Shown piece by piece: positions 11,197 through 22,251 of a stretch of 64,000 nt of DNA (positions within the stretch are counted from its first letter, which is position 1; every line of letters begins with the position of its first letter). A program made the translations under genes and the position numbers. The notes below the pieces were generated by a model. It was given only the letters and a program-made list of their open reading frames with translations, had not been told where the DNA came from and did no database searches. The stretch covers positions 1,054,001-1,118,000 of the forward strand of contig JALUTQ010000004.1 in assembly GCA_032718865.1 (NCBI GenBank), written 5' to 3'. The stretch comes from Tilletia caries. Lineage: Eukaryota > Basidiomycota > Exobasidiomycetes > Tilletiales > Tilletiaceae.

Positions 11197-11818
11197 CTTG
11201 GAGAGCGGTGGGAAAATGTTGAAGGGGGGCCTTTCAAGCTGGAAGACGAATTACGATACAGAAAAAGAATTGTCAGTACTGGAAAGGGAAGAGTGGACAC
11301 AAAAAGTAGTAAGCAGATTAGTGTGAGGTATGGGATGAGGTAATTGAAAGGATCCAAAGTTGAGGGAACTGACAAGCTAAACTTCCGGGCTATATGAACG
11401 TGAGTGTGAAAGTCCGTATCACGACGAGGATGATCGGAGTCGTCCCGAAGTGGACGATCATCAAAAAAAATGGAGTAGGATAGGACTAGGGAGAAGTCTG
11501 GTTGCTGCTTGCCTTTCCAGCACCACGATAGGTACTCATGCCTCTACCATAGGCGCGTGTACGCGTTCTGCTGGCCTTGCCAGTTCTACCGCCAGAAACA
11601 GAGTCCGATCTCACCCCAGCTCGTCTTGCAATCTCCAATTCTCAATCACCCACTCACAATTGCAAACGATACGTCTCGTTTTTCCGTATATGCGTCCTCA
11701 GGCTGCCACGCGTCTGATCATACACGGAAAGTGAAGCGGTGGAGGGTGAAGACAGAGCTCTCCGTATATTTGGAAGTAGGGATCGGGAGAAGTAGCTATA
11801 TGTGCAGCGAAGGTAGCT

Positions 11819-12344
11819 TCAAAGCCCATCGACAAATCGGTCCATCTCCTCTGTGGCTGCACGCATCCGATTAAGAGAATCCTCGGCCTGCGTTTCCAGG
11901 TGCTGCACCTGTAGCAAGTTTTCGGGCGCGATGTTCGTCGGGTACCCTAACGCGCGCAGCTCCTCTATGAGACGGTTGTGATTGTCCTGGTGGGTATCTA
12001 TTCCGCGCGATCGATGGTCAGATCCTGCAACTGTTATTTGAGGGTCGCTTCACGCTCGATATCCGAGTACTCACTCACTATTGTATATCATCCTGTTCCG
12101 ATTGTTTGGAAGTAGTCCCCCTGCCCCTTCACGGACTTCAAGCTGCACATCACGAAATCATACATGTCAAGTGTCAGATCGAAGGTAGCCAGACATCAGA
12201 CAGAACGATCGGTGTACTCACAGAGGGCGCCTGTGCCAGATTCGGGCAGGAGAGGCATACCGTCTCCGGCAGGGGCACAGAGGTGGCTCCTGTGATGAGA
12301 AGGAGCAGAAGAGGAAAGAGGAGGAGGTGGCGGGAGTAGAACAT
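11819..12344 (-). CDS. Small secreted protein, 132 residues
   Basis: Exons 12222-12344, 12079-12142 and 11819-12030 (reverse strand) join through two phase-consistent introns of 79 and 48 nt with good GTGAGT donors. The N-terminus is a textbook signal peptide: Met, Arg-His, then a run of Leu/Phe/Ile, ending about residue 22 (GATS-V). The mature part has two cysteines (CLSC) near its start, then a polar linker and a C-terminal helical region of about 60 residues with Glu/Leu heptad character, suggesting a coiled coil. No family is recognised. It is the best-supported gene in the 10-14 kb secreted-type cluster. The promoter lies to the right, before the minisatellite. Confidence 0.7.
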
Positions 12345-12559
12345 TGTTGTTGAGAAAAGATGTGATGTTGTGTGACAGCAAGAAGAGTGCAGTACGTCGA
12401 GCTGTAGAAGAGACGGAGAACTCTATAGAATGTGGGAGTGGCAAAGCTCGGATCAGTATGGACAGCCCACCCGTATATATATACTCTTCACAATCCACGT
12501 TGCTGTTGACTTCAAGCTACATACATGTTTAATTCCGCCCATAGTGGTTAAAACATGAT

Positions 12560-12666
12560 GCGTCAGTTGGAGCGTCAGTTGGAGCATCAGTTGGAGCATC
12601 AGTTGAAGCGTCACTCGGGACGTCACTCGGGACGCCACTCGGGGCGTCGCTCGGGGCGTCTGTCTC
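12560..12666. repeat. 12-bp minisatellite, about nine units in two sub-families
   Basis: About four units of GCGTCAGTTGGA (variants GCATCAGTTGGA and GCATCAGTTGAA) are followed by about five units of the related 12-mer CGTCACTCGGGA (variants CGCCACTCGGGG and CGTCGCTCGGGG). The sharp change of unit halfway suggests two successive expansions. Confidence 0.85.
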
Positions 12667-13309
12667 AACGATGACTAGCAATGAGGCCATCTCTGGGAAG
12701 GGAAAAGCAGATTAAGCGCGGGAGAGAGTATGTGATTATGAGTAGAGCCTACGTCCCGTTACGAGCGCGATTCATTTCCAAGCGAGCGCTGTGGAAGCCG
12801 ACTCTCAGAATGTCATTTCATAAGTAACGCGTGCTTGGAACTATGCATGAGAGGTTTGAGCCTGGCAAAGGAAAGGGGGGGGGGGGGGGTGGATGCGAAA
12901 AATGTCAAGTAGAATGGACGTGCTATGTAAATGACACAAGGAAATAACGTGCGGAGTGAAGCGTCGTGAACCAGCGATGAGCAAACGCACCGAAGATCGT
13001 GTGATCGAGTGCTTTAGTCTGCATGAACACCGAAGGTATGAAGACCTTGAGCGGAACGCTTTCATGTATACACGTTACGCTCGTGTTGTACATACTGTGG
13101 GGCGTAAAGATGATCGAAGTAGCGGTCAGCTCCTGGCCCACCAAACCAGACTGCCAGAGTAGTAAGATGCTCCATCAGAAGAGGGTGGAAAAAGATGTGA
13201 GAGAAGATGGTTAGTTCTTGGAAGAGTCAGGCGACGGAAGGACGGGAAACAGGGAAAGCGCAAGGCTTATTAGCCGTGCCGATGGATCAGTACTCATCAG
13301 CACCCTAGC
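12667..13309. other. Intergenic with a long poly-G tract
   Basis: A G tract of about 13 lies near 12877-12889. Short frames exist on both strands without support. No gene is called. Confidence 0.4.
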
Positions 13310-14365
13310 CTAATCAGAGCTTCTGGTTCTATCACCTCCAGAGCATCCTAAACCCACTTTGAAGAAGTCTTGACCTGGTTGACGCTCCGCGTCGATGATA
13401 TTGATCCATTCGTTCCGGTGGATGAGTCTGGTCATCACACTCGCTATGGCTTCATTTTCGCCCTCATCATCGTTTCCAAATTCCAATCCTGTCAAACACT
13501 TAATCCGTTTCTCTCTACCCGATGAGTACTGATCGGTAGGTGCGACGAAAGATCGCCTCCAAATCGCTGGTTCTTGGAAAAGGTGGTTGTAACGTATTCC
13601 GTCCCAGATTCCTTCTCGGTCAGCTCGCGCGCAAATGCAGCGTCACTGGACGTCATCGGCGGCGAGTAGCAGCGTCGGCACTTTCTGCGTTTGGATCCTC
13701 TTCTCGAGGCAGGCGACAAGCGTTGAGGAGGTTGGAAGTCTGCATTGGTCGTCCCTCGATACTGGCAGTGGTGAATCGGGTAGTATCGATCGAAACGGGA
13801 GCTTGGGTCGAGGTGGGAGTGGGAAATAACGTTCGCGCGCGGGAGGTAGGGGAGCTCTGCAGGTCCTTACGCCGCCGCCGACGACCAAGAGCCATCATAC
13901 AGCCCGTCCGGTTGGCCCTGCCTTCCACACTCAGCAGGACCTCGCGCAACCAGGCGCTCATATGCCTTCCGTGCCAGGTCAACACAGGCTCGAAATCGAC
14001 AGGCGGCGGCGGTCTGCCTGGCTGTCTGGAACGAAGAATCGGATCGCTTTAGCCATGCGCGCGTGGATCGGAAGTTTCGCTTTCTGCCCTCGATGTCGGG
14101 GTCGATGACCGATTCTGCTGCTGTGGTCCCGTATGATGCCAATGAGATCGGCACCGAGCAGGTAAAGACGATGTACTCCACCGGCACCTCTTCTCGTTGC
14201 CGGTATTCGGAAGACAATACGGTGAAGTAGATCCTCGTATCTCGCATTCTCGCTCTCGATCTCGGATTTGTGAGTGTCCGCTAACGATGTCACACTGCCC
14301 TCAAATGCGGACGCACTTGACTTACTTATCTCATTTCCGTCCACGAGATAGGCTAACACATTCAA
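13310..14365 (-). CDS. Hypothetical protein gene, intact relative of the 10.0-10.6 kb pseudogene (exons uncertain)
   Basis: The reverse-strand frame gives a continuous C-terminal segment of about 110 residues (from about 13640 to the stop at 13310), including AIWRRSFVAPTDQYSSG and an acidic stretch NDDEGENEAI. An upstream Trp/Leu-rich exon lies around 13900-14000, and a possible first exon ends near 14330 before a GTAAGT donor. Exons cannot be joined with certainty because two frames are open between 13980 and 14250. No domain is recognised. The parallel with the stop-containing copy at 10.03-10.58 kb is the main evidence that it was once selected as protein. Confidence 0.35.
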
Positions 14366-14609
14366 CAGGTCCGGGTGATCTGTGCGTCACATGAGGTGCA
14401 GGTATGCATCATGCTAATCTCAGCTTCCAGGCTGTCCGCTCGCCCAGTGCACTCGACAAAAGGCGATGAGTCTTCGATTCTTCCGCTCACCCTCGTTCCC
14501 ATTTTTTTTCTCTTCCCTCCTCCCTCCTTCCTCCTCCCTCTCCTCTCCCCCTGCCTCATTGACCGTCTCCAATATTCCCTACATCCCTTCGCTCCTCCCA
14601 TCTTCCAGG

Positions 14610-17237
14610 ATGACTGATACAGATCGGTTCGTTCTTTTACCTGCTTCCCCCAGCGCCCTATCGGTCGCGACCGTTTCGGACGCAACTCATCTTCGGGACG
14701 AGGAGTCTGCTTCAGAGGTGCCGGCGCAGATTTCTGCCCCTAAGATGCACCATTCCCTCGTCATCTCAATGAATCTTGAAAGGGCTCTCAAGGTTGCGCA
14801 AGCTCAACAGCAGCTCATACGGTCAAAAAAAATCCGAGCCCAGCAAGAAGCGATCTTTGAGGACACAGTAGGATCGTCCGACTCTGAGATGAAGGGTAAG
14901 CTCTGTGTGGATCTGGTTGTGCGTCTGTAGCTTCCTCGTCGCGCTGACTTTGATTTGTGGTGTGTCCTTCCACTTCGGCTCGAGGAATCACAGGAGATAG
15001 CCTCCGGAAGGACTGCGTGGACATTCATCTCAAAGTCAAGCCGATTGAAACAAGACATGAAGAGCTCATCGCCGAGAGGACCGCTTCCATGCACGTCGTT
15101 CACCAGCTCTTGTTCGAAGGTGCTCAGCACGCTTCCAACAAGATCGAGGCTTTGCTGCACGCCGTCTACTTGTGGCCAGAGAAGAGGATAAACGCCATGC
15201 GACTCGGCGAACTAAGCGCCAACGAGCAAGTCAAGACGGCTTTCAATGAGCGCCAACGCATCCTGGATGATGTTTCGACGGCACGAGTCGCATATCTGCG
15301 CTTGTACGACCGCCTAAGCTCGCTCTGCAACGTTACCGACACCTGGGCCCGGCGCGAAAAAGCCATCACGAATGAGCTTGAAGACAATCGGGATGCGATC
15401 GCCTCTATCCTAGCTGAAGCCGACAAACATTTTGGCTTCGGCGTAACGAAGCGCCAGGAGAAGCTGCTCAAGCTTGTGAGCTTCAAGCTTACCGAAAACC
15501 AACAAGACCAGGTGAGCAACATGATGTATCGACAGTGTATTTTCTACCCCAAGGGCTGACCAAGACCATCAAACTGTTGCCTTGAATGTGCTCAGAACCA
15601 TGTGGAAAGATGGTGAGAAGATGCGCGCTGTACATGTACGTTGTTATGACCAATTCTCATGACTATATTTTGGTTCTTTAATTCCTCAGGTTCAACTTAT
15701 CTACAGGCGACTTGGACGTCGTCAAGGACGGCAATATACCCGAAGCTATCGAGTTCTCCGAGTGGCTCGCTGCTCGGATCACGCAGCTCGACGATCTCGT
15801 ATCTGCCCTCAAGCGCTCCGACGAAGCGTTGTCGCTGCGGATTGCAGCGAGCGTAGCACTTAACGCGGTCGAGCAGGATGCCACGATCGAGTACAAGAAG
15901 ATGGGATGGTCGATGTTTCATAGCATGGACGATCTTGAAAAGAGCATGACGAACTGTGATGTGGAGATCAGCACCGAGGATGTGATGCGCCACATTCTTG
16001 AGCTCATTGACCGCACTGCAAAACTGTTCAGCTCGAACAAAGTCGTGCAAGAAGTCCGTGCCAATATCTGGGACATGACTCTGGTCAATTACGGTGAGGA
16101 CATCGCCAAGGCCATGGAGACGTCCAAGAAGCTCTTCAGTCTCGAATCATTTCCACCGAAAGGAAACAACCTTGCCTTTTCGACCCATGTTTTGCCTTGG
16201 AATGGGGCACCGCGGGAGTTGAAGCAGTTCGCCTTCCCCTTTGAACCCCCAGCCAAGGACGCTCTTGTTTTGACTTTCTTCAAGAAGATCGACAATGTGA
16301 GTGATCTCGCGGTGCATGTCATGTAAACTAAACACGAATGCAAAAGCGCTGATATCTAGTCTGGAAAATTATCTCGTTCAAACAGGAGGACTGTAGTGAG
16401 GATGTCAGCATCGCGTCCGACTACGCCAGTGACAACCATGTCCTCGTCAAGACCAATGGGGAGACTCACATCATGTCCTTCGATGTGAGCGTTCTCGGAA
16501 TCTCCGCTAATGATGAGCGGTTCCAGGCCGGAACTTGCTGCGTCTTAGCTTCGGGATGGTGCAAGGAATGGTGCAAGGATTTCGGAATTGTATGGACCAA
16601 TAGCGTCAAAATCGACTTCCCGCGACCCTTCCACAGCACCCCTAAAGTACGACTATTCATTTCTGCTTTGAGCGCGAAACGTGAGGGCCACCACGACTTC
16701 AACACGAATTCTTGGGTTGAATCCGTCACTACGCAGGGATTCACGCTCTCGGCGCTTTTTCTCGGTGTTCACACTGAAAACCATACGTTGACTATCAGCT
16801 GGATCGCTCACGACCCGAACGAGCCCACGGTTCGCAGCGGCGAAATTCGGCATTATGGAATGGAATGGGTGGCAAACAAAAGCGGCACAGTCAGCTTCAA
16901 CAAGCCGTTTGCTACCGGTGCTCCGTCCATTCTCGTGGCGGGAATCGCTGGCATGCACTGCAACTTCCCGGAGAAGAACCTCCGCTTTGAGATTCAGGAG
17001 AGCAACATTCGACCAGAGGGTAGTCTGATCACACCAGACCGTCGCACGCACGTGATGACAAGGACAGGATCCCGTGGAGACGGTCTGGGGACATTCGACG
17101 CGATTTACTTAGTAGGGGTTTTCGTTGGTGAATGGCGAGTTTGTGTACTTCTCTGTTGTAGCGGTTTATGTGTGCGTTCCTCTGCGTCGACCAGCGAATG
17201 CACCGATGGACAATTGCATATTCTTTTCGCTCTGTGA
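14610..17237 (+). CDS. Long coiled-coil protein with C-terminal H-type lectin domain
   Basis: Exons 14610-14895, 14994-15511, 15596-15612 (a 17-nt microexon), 15690-16296 and 16386-17237 join in frame, about 759 residues. Residues 1-475 are polar and mostly helical, with long Leu/Ala/Glu-rich stretches and no signal peptide. From about residue 520 the sequence matches the H-type lectin pattern: IDFPRPFHSTPKV, a variable loop, SWVESVTTQGFTLS, then HTLTISWIAHD, the central beta strands and conserved Trp that bind sugar in Helix pomatia-type lectins. A second, poorer repeat begins at VSFNKPFATGAPSI. The frame then runs into the left inverted repeat of the Harbinger element (about 17082-17104), so the native C-terminus is probably lost. 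The role may be carbohydrate recognition; the sugar cannot be predicted. Confidence 0.75.
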
Positions 17238-17405
17238 AGCGACAGAGTCCGGAAATCGCGGCTTGCTTCTGATTTCCACGTGCTGTCCACGCGAGAATCA
17301 TAGCCCCCTTCCTTCTTGGCCGCGAAAGCATGGGCCATCTATACCAGCCTGTATCAGTCTCTTTCGGCTTTCCTTCGCAGCTTACCGACCTGCTCAGCAG
17401 CAATT

Positions 17406-19160
17406 ATGCCGAGGACCTCAGAGCGAGAACGAACGCTTCGTACGACGCGCACTGCTTTGCTTCGGGCCTTTCTGCTTGGTCGCTCGCTTGCTTGGGACGG
17501 TCTCAACAGCGACGTACTCCCCCTGGACTCTGCCCAATCAAATTCGTCATCTCAAAGCTCCTCATTGACGAGCAGCGACGGGTGGGATACAGACTCGACG
17601 GGCAGCAGCATGGACATGTCGTCTTCCGGGGCCGCTTCCAGCATGATCGTCAGTTCGGACTCAGCAATGGACGACTTCGAGTTCGTCATCAGGATACTTC
17701 AGCAGCTGGAGTCTAGACGGGTCCTCAACGAACGGCGTACGCCCCGCGGTATGGAGCGCCTGGTCGACCGACTTCATCGTCTTCAAACCTCGACTGCTGT
17801 TGGAGATGCAGTCTTCTACCGTCACCTGGTACGGATGAAACCGGACGCCTTCGTCACGATCGTCAAGTTGCTGGAGCCGCACGAGATGTTCGCCGTCAAA
17901 GACCCTCGACGGGCAGGTGCTTCGGTTGCCGAGCAAGCGGCTGTTGCGTTCTACTGGATGGGTAGATACGGTAACGGAGGCGGAGTGGTCGACGTTGCGT
18001 TTGTCTGCGGCTGCGCGGAAGGATCGGTCGTCAAGTACGTGGGGTCGGTCTGCAAGGTTCTGTACGACATGCGGGATCAAACACTCTGCTGGGCAAGCAA
18101 CGAGGAGAAGGAGATCGCCAAAGCATGGGTTGCTGCCCAGTCGGAGTGCGTCGACTTCAGCGGCGGATACTCGATGGTAGACGGGAGCTTGGTTCCTTTG
18201 GCGTTCAAGCCCGGCAAGAAAGCCTATCATCGAGAATACTTCGACCGCAAATCGCAATACTCCCTCAACATTCAGCTCGTCGTTTTTGCCAACAACCTAT
18301 CGAGTTATCGACTACGTCGTCGGCTACAAGGGGGGGCGACACAGGACTCTCGAGCGTTTGCGGCAAGCGACATCATGAAGAGGCCTGGGATCTATCTGGA
18401 GGCGGGCGAGTTTGTCTGGGCGGACGGGGGCTATGGATTGTCGGAACACACGTGCGGACCCTACGATCACGTAGTCGCTGCCAAATCCAGGGACTTCCGG
18501 AGGTTCAACTACACGGTCAGCAAGGTCAGAGTCCGGTCCGAACACGCGTTCGGCTACCTCAAAGGACGGTTCCAATGCCTTCGAGGACTGCGGCAACTCG
18601 TGAGGGACGAAGTGGATCACGATCGGATTACGACAACGATTGTGGGTGCGCTCGTCGCACACAACCTGGCTCTGCGATGGAATGGAGTGGAAGAGCGTCG
18701 CACATTCATCGACCTATCCATGCTTTCGGAAGAGGCCGCTAAGGCCTGGGAAGACCTGGATCAAGGCAACACCGATCAGACCGCGTTGGAGAGGGAAGCA
18801 TGGACACGTCGCGTCAATGCTTACGAAGCTAGAGCATCTGCAACCCGGGACCGTCTCCAGAGTCAGTCGCAGACTCAACGTGACCAAGATCGCAGGCTGG
18901 GCGCCAAAGCCGTGCGCGAGAAGCTCCACAAGGCCTTGTTCACTGCCAAAGACTGGGAGTTCGAGGACACTACGGAACAATCGAGACTGCACGATCGGAC
19001 CGAGGCAGAGTACCAGCGCTGGCTGGCCAAGAAGGCCGAAGCAGCAGCAAACAGGCGTGCACTGAGACAACAACAAGCTCGGGGTCGGGGCCGAGGACGC
19101 GGACAAGTTCGAGGTCGCGGGCGCGGGCGTGGAGGTACTGGAGCGGCTGGAGCTTCGTGA
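17406..19160 (+). CDS. Harbinger-type DDE nuclease (HARBI1-like)
   Basis: The frame gives 584 residues from the first in-frame ATG. The DDE_4-type core has MVDGSLVPL (Asp about residue 259), WADGGYGL (Asp about 340) and SEHAFGYLKGRF (Glu about 379), the three catalytic acidic residues, after a helix-turn-helix-like segment (SVAEQAAVAFYWMGRYG). The N-terminal 90 residues are Ser-rich, and the C-terminus ends in an RG-rich tail (about residues 560-580). Oddity: at 18305-18336 the frame reads SYRLRRRLQGG where the family has a VIDYVVGYKG-type strand. That strand is present one frame over, so two compensating indels have swapped about 10 residues. The nuclease acts with the SANT/Myb-like partner on the element's ends. 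Confidence 0.85.
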   Translation: MPRTSERERTLRTTRTALLRAFLLGRSLAWDGLNSDVLPLDSAQSNSSSQSSSLTSSDGWDTDSTGSSMDMSSSGAASSMIVSSDSAMDDFEFVIRILQQLESRRVLNERRTPRGMERLVDRLHRLQTSTAVGDAVFYRHLVRMKPDAFVTIVKLLEPHEMFAVKDPRRAGASVAEQAAVAFYWMGRYGNGGGVVDVAFVCGCAEGSVVKYVGSVCKVLYDMRDQTLCWASNEEKEIAKAWVAAQSECVDFSGGYSMVDGSLVPLAFKPGKKAYHREYFDRKSQYSLNIQLVVFANNLSSYRLRRRLQGGATQDSRAFAASDIMKRPGIYLEAGEFVWADGGYGLSEHTCGPYDHVVAAKSRDFRRFNYTVSKVRVRSEHAFGYLKGRFQCLRGLRQLVRDEVDHDRITTTIVGALVAHNLALRWNGVEERRTFIDLSMLSEEAAKAWEDLDQGNTDQTALEREAWTRRVNAYEARASATRDRLQSQSQTQRDQDRRLGAKAVREKLHKALFTAKDWEFEDTTEQSRLHDRTEAEYQRWLAKKAEAAANRRALRQQQARGRGRGRGQVRGRGRGRGGTGAAGAS

Positions 19161-19487
19161 CAAGCAAAGGCTGATGGCGCGGGCGTGACAGGACTATTCT
19201 GCGATACGATTATCATCAACGGGACCATTCTGGACTGGGAATACGATTATAATAAATGTAGCATGGTATTGATACGTCTTGAAGATGGTGCAAAGGTGGA
19301 ACTTGAGAAGGTCGGCGAGATGAGATGAAAGATCGATGTGATAAGTAGAATGAAGAGCCGGGAGATAGAACCAAAGTCGAGATTGCGGGTTGCGTGTGGA
19401 GAGGGTAAAGCGTGAACGAGATGAGGCATTAAGTGTCGCAGAAGGAGAATGGAAAGATTGAAGATGGAGATAATGGAGATCACGCAT

Positions 19488-20885
19488 TCAAGGACGGCCC
19501 ATAGCACCAGGACCAGATGCACCTCCGGGGGTGATGTGGTGAAGAACCATCGCGACCATGTCGACTTTGTTCATGAAGGTGTCGACGCGACTGGTAAGTT
19601 GCGCGATAGCTTGGGCGTTGCTGCTGGCAAGCTGAGCGATGGCCTGGGCGTTGCTTGTGGTCTGCGTGTGGATGACGTCCAGCTTATTGATGATGGCATC
19701 CATGCGTCGATCCAGGAACTCCTTGTCCTTCTCGCGGTCTTGTAAACGATCTTGTGAACGAAGCTCGAGTCGCAATCGTTTGGTCTGTTCCTTCTCAGAC
19801 ATGACCTTGGACCGATGTTCGCGGTCCTCGACGAAATATCGTCCGAAGTCGTCAACGACCTTGTCGGAAGCACTCGACTTGCCGGTCTTGGAAGGAGACT
19901 TGCTGCCGTTGGACTTGAAGTCAGAACGATCGGCAGCCTTGCCTTTCTCGTCCTTGACAGTAGGCTTGGGGGCGGGTTCTCTCTGGACGGATCTCTTGGC
20001 CATGGGATCGTTCTCGCTGGCATCGATCAGCCGGGACATCTGCGGGAGAGAACGAACGGGGAGGCGAAGCTTGCTCGACGACGCTGTGGCGGATGCACGA
20101 GGCGTAGACATTGAGCTGTCCATATCGATGTCTTGATCTTCCTCATCCTCTGATTCGTATCGTCGTTTGGCTCGGCGAGCTGCAACCTGGGAAAGTAATC
20201 CGAGTCCAACCATGCCGCCTTCATTGTCGATATCGTCCTCCGAAAAGACGTCCTCGGTCGCATCCGGTGAGCTCGTGTCCTCGTCAATTTGACTTGCTGT
20301 GCCTTGGGGCTTGATTTCACCAGCGCCAGTGACCAGCTTGGAAGGGTCGGATGAGTTCCGATCGCGCATCATCTCATGCATGTCCTCCCACCAGGGACAT
20401 TTCGCCAGCAGCTGCTCTCGCGCGTTCTTGATCGGGCCCTCGAACATCTCCTCGAGGAGAAGACCTTGGCCGGTGGTAGACATGGCTCGGAGGAAGTGCC
20501 GGTATCGCTCTACCGTGCTGATGATCTTGGACTTGACGCCGGCTTCCGTCTTGGACTTGCCTTCGCCGAAAATGTGGTCCCTCATGGCCCGCAGCATTGC
20601 CGTCTTCTGAGCCGGTCCTGTTTTCTGCGCGTGGCTCTTGTTGTGCCCGGGAAGAAACATAGTCTGGTAATGTATGTTGTCTTTGAGCAGCTTGACAAGC
20701 TCAACCGTCTCCTCGATGGACCATGGCTGACGGGACGATGTAGTCGACTGCGTGGTCGTGCTGTGGTCCGACAGTTGACTGATTGCGAGCGATGCGTTGG
20801 AGCTCGCCTCAGAAGACGAAGACGGGATCTCGATGGGCGCGGCCTGTGTGCCAACGGCCTTGGATTGGTTCATACCTTTGGCCAT
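19488..20885 (-). CDS. SANT/Myb-like DNA-binding partner of the Harbinger transposase
   Basis: A single exon of 465 residues on the reverse strand, convergent with the nuclease (stops about 330 bp apart). Residues about 53-135 carry a Myb/SANT-like trihelix (PWSIEETVELVKLL, then GVKSKIISTVERYRHFL). The middle is acidic (SEDDIDNEGG, SEDEEDQDIDMD) with a basic KRRYES patch that may be a nuclear signal. The C-terminal 110 residues form a likely coiled coil with a repeated SNAQAIAQL unit. In Harbinger elements this second protein carries the nuclease to the nucleus and to the terminal repeats; that role is assigned by family. Confidence 0.8.
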   Translation of the reverse strand: MAKGMNQSKAVGTQAAPIEIPSSSSEASSNASLAISQLSDHSTTTQSTTSSRQPWSIEETVELVKLLKDNIHYQTMFLPGHNKSHAQKTGPAQKTAMLRAMRDHIFGEGKSKTEAGVKSKIISTVERYRHFLRAMSTTGQGLLLEEMFEGPIKNAREQLLAKCPWWEDMHEMMRDRNSSDPSKLVTGAGEIKPQGTASQIDEDTSSPDATEDVFSEDDIDNEGGMVGLGLLSQVAARRAKRRYESEDEEDQDIDMDSSMSTPRASATASSSKLRLPVRSLPQMSRLIDASENDPMAKRSVQREPAPKPTVKDEKGKAADRSDFKSNGSKSPSKTGKSSASDKVVDDFGRYFVEDREHRSKVMSEKEQTKRLRLELRSQDRLQDREKDKEFLDRRMDAIINKLDVIHTQTTSNAQAIAQLASSNAQAIAQLTSRVDTFMNKVDMVAMVLHHITPGGASGPGAMGRP

Positions 20886-22251
20886 GGTGCTGGGCTAAAG
20901 ATGGGAAAAGGATAGGGAGGCTGGAAGTAAGAAGATGGGAGAAGAGATAGAAGTGGGGGGAATGAGTAAAGGGAAGGGGCAGCACGAAAGCAGAACGAGA
21001 GGAAAGCAGTCAGCATTTATCAGCAGTCTGTACCGCTGTAGAGACTAGAGACGATCTGTGGACTGTGAGAAGCAAGATAGGAGTAAGGAGACTAGTGAGC
21101 CTGAAGGAATGATCGCAGATTCGCAGCACGCGTCGCGTACAGATGCCAGAACGCAGAAGCTGTGGAAGCAAGGAGAGAAAGACCTTTGAAGTCGCAGGGC
21201 AGAGGCGTAACCGCAAGTGATGAGGACAGGCCCGCAGGGCCGCAGGGAATCGTCGCCCGTCGGTGTCGAGGAGAGCTCCGTGATACGCATTCTTGAGGTT
21301 CAAATGGCCAGCATAAGCTGCATGAGCGTCAGGAGGTCGAGAAGGAGGTGTCTACGGTTCGTCTTCAGAAGTATGCACAGAGGAAAAAAGTGTCGCAAGA
21401 GCAGCTCCAGAGCTGGTATTGTGACAAGACTGGAATCTCAACGGCTTTCTCTGTCGAAATCTCCTGAAACCTGTCAAAACGCCGAAACACCGAGAATGGC
21501 CAACGGATTTCGACAAAGCAAATGTTTGTCGGAATCAAGCCCGTCACCCGCGAAACTCCCTAGTAGGTGGCCCATACAGAACTGAAAGTTGTCGCAGACA
21601 CTGCTCCAGTGCCCAAATTTTCGACGATCCGTCAAAAAGAGGCCCGTGCGAGCTGTCTGGTGGCCGCTCCGCACGACGCAGTCAACACGAAGATTAGCTG
21701 CTCCACAGCGACGAACACAATGGCCAGCCGTGACACAACAAAGAAGCCAATGGCAAGGAAAATACCATGGCGCTGCTCCTTGCCTGCTGAGCTCGCGGCA
21801 GCGCTGTCTTTGTGCTGATTTCGTTTGGCGAAAATGGAAGCTGAGAGGAGGAGAAGTGGGCCTTCAGACGGTGTTGGGTCAAAAAGTTGCAGGCACCTTC
21901 CAATTGAATCGGGTCGAATGTCCCCAGACCGCGTACGCGGTATAGTGCTTTAGCTCATTTGAGAGTTACAAGGTCTGGTGTGACCAGACTAGACCAGAGG
22001 GTTTCGACTACGTCGCCGGATGTTGGAAAACTTGGGACAGTTCACCACAGAGACCCCACAAAAAGACAGACCACAGAGAGACTGAGAGAGAGGGACACCA
22101 GGTGGTCTCATGTAAACACGGCGCGGCCTGTTGACGATCGAAAGGACCACCAGGTGTCCCTTCAGCCCATCGTTCCCTACCGGCACAATTCTCCCTTTAC
22201 AGCTCTCGTATCTCTCCCGAGGATAACACAGAGCTCTGCGCAAGCTCTGTT

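Larger units (their letters stand above)
17082..21931. mobile_element. PIF/Harbinger DNA transposon, about 4.85 kb
   Basis: Two genes diagnostic of the superfamily lie convergently inside: a DDE nuclease (17406-19160) and a SANT/Myb-like protein (19488-20885). About 23 bp at 17082-17104 recurs inverted at 21909-21931 with one mismatch (core GTCTGGGGACATTCGAC), which sets the likely ends. No clean 3-bp duplication is seen at these borders, so the outer limits may be off by some bases. From 21.0 to 21.9 kb I see no other gene. Confidence 0.7.
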
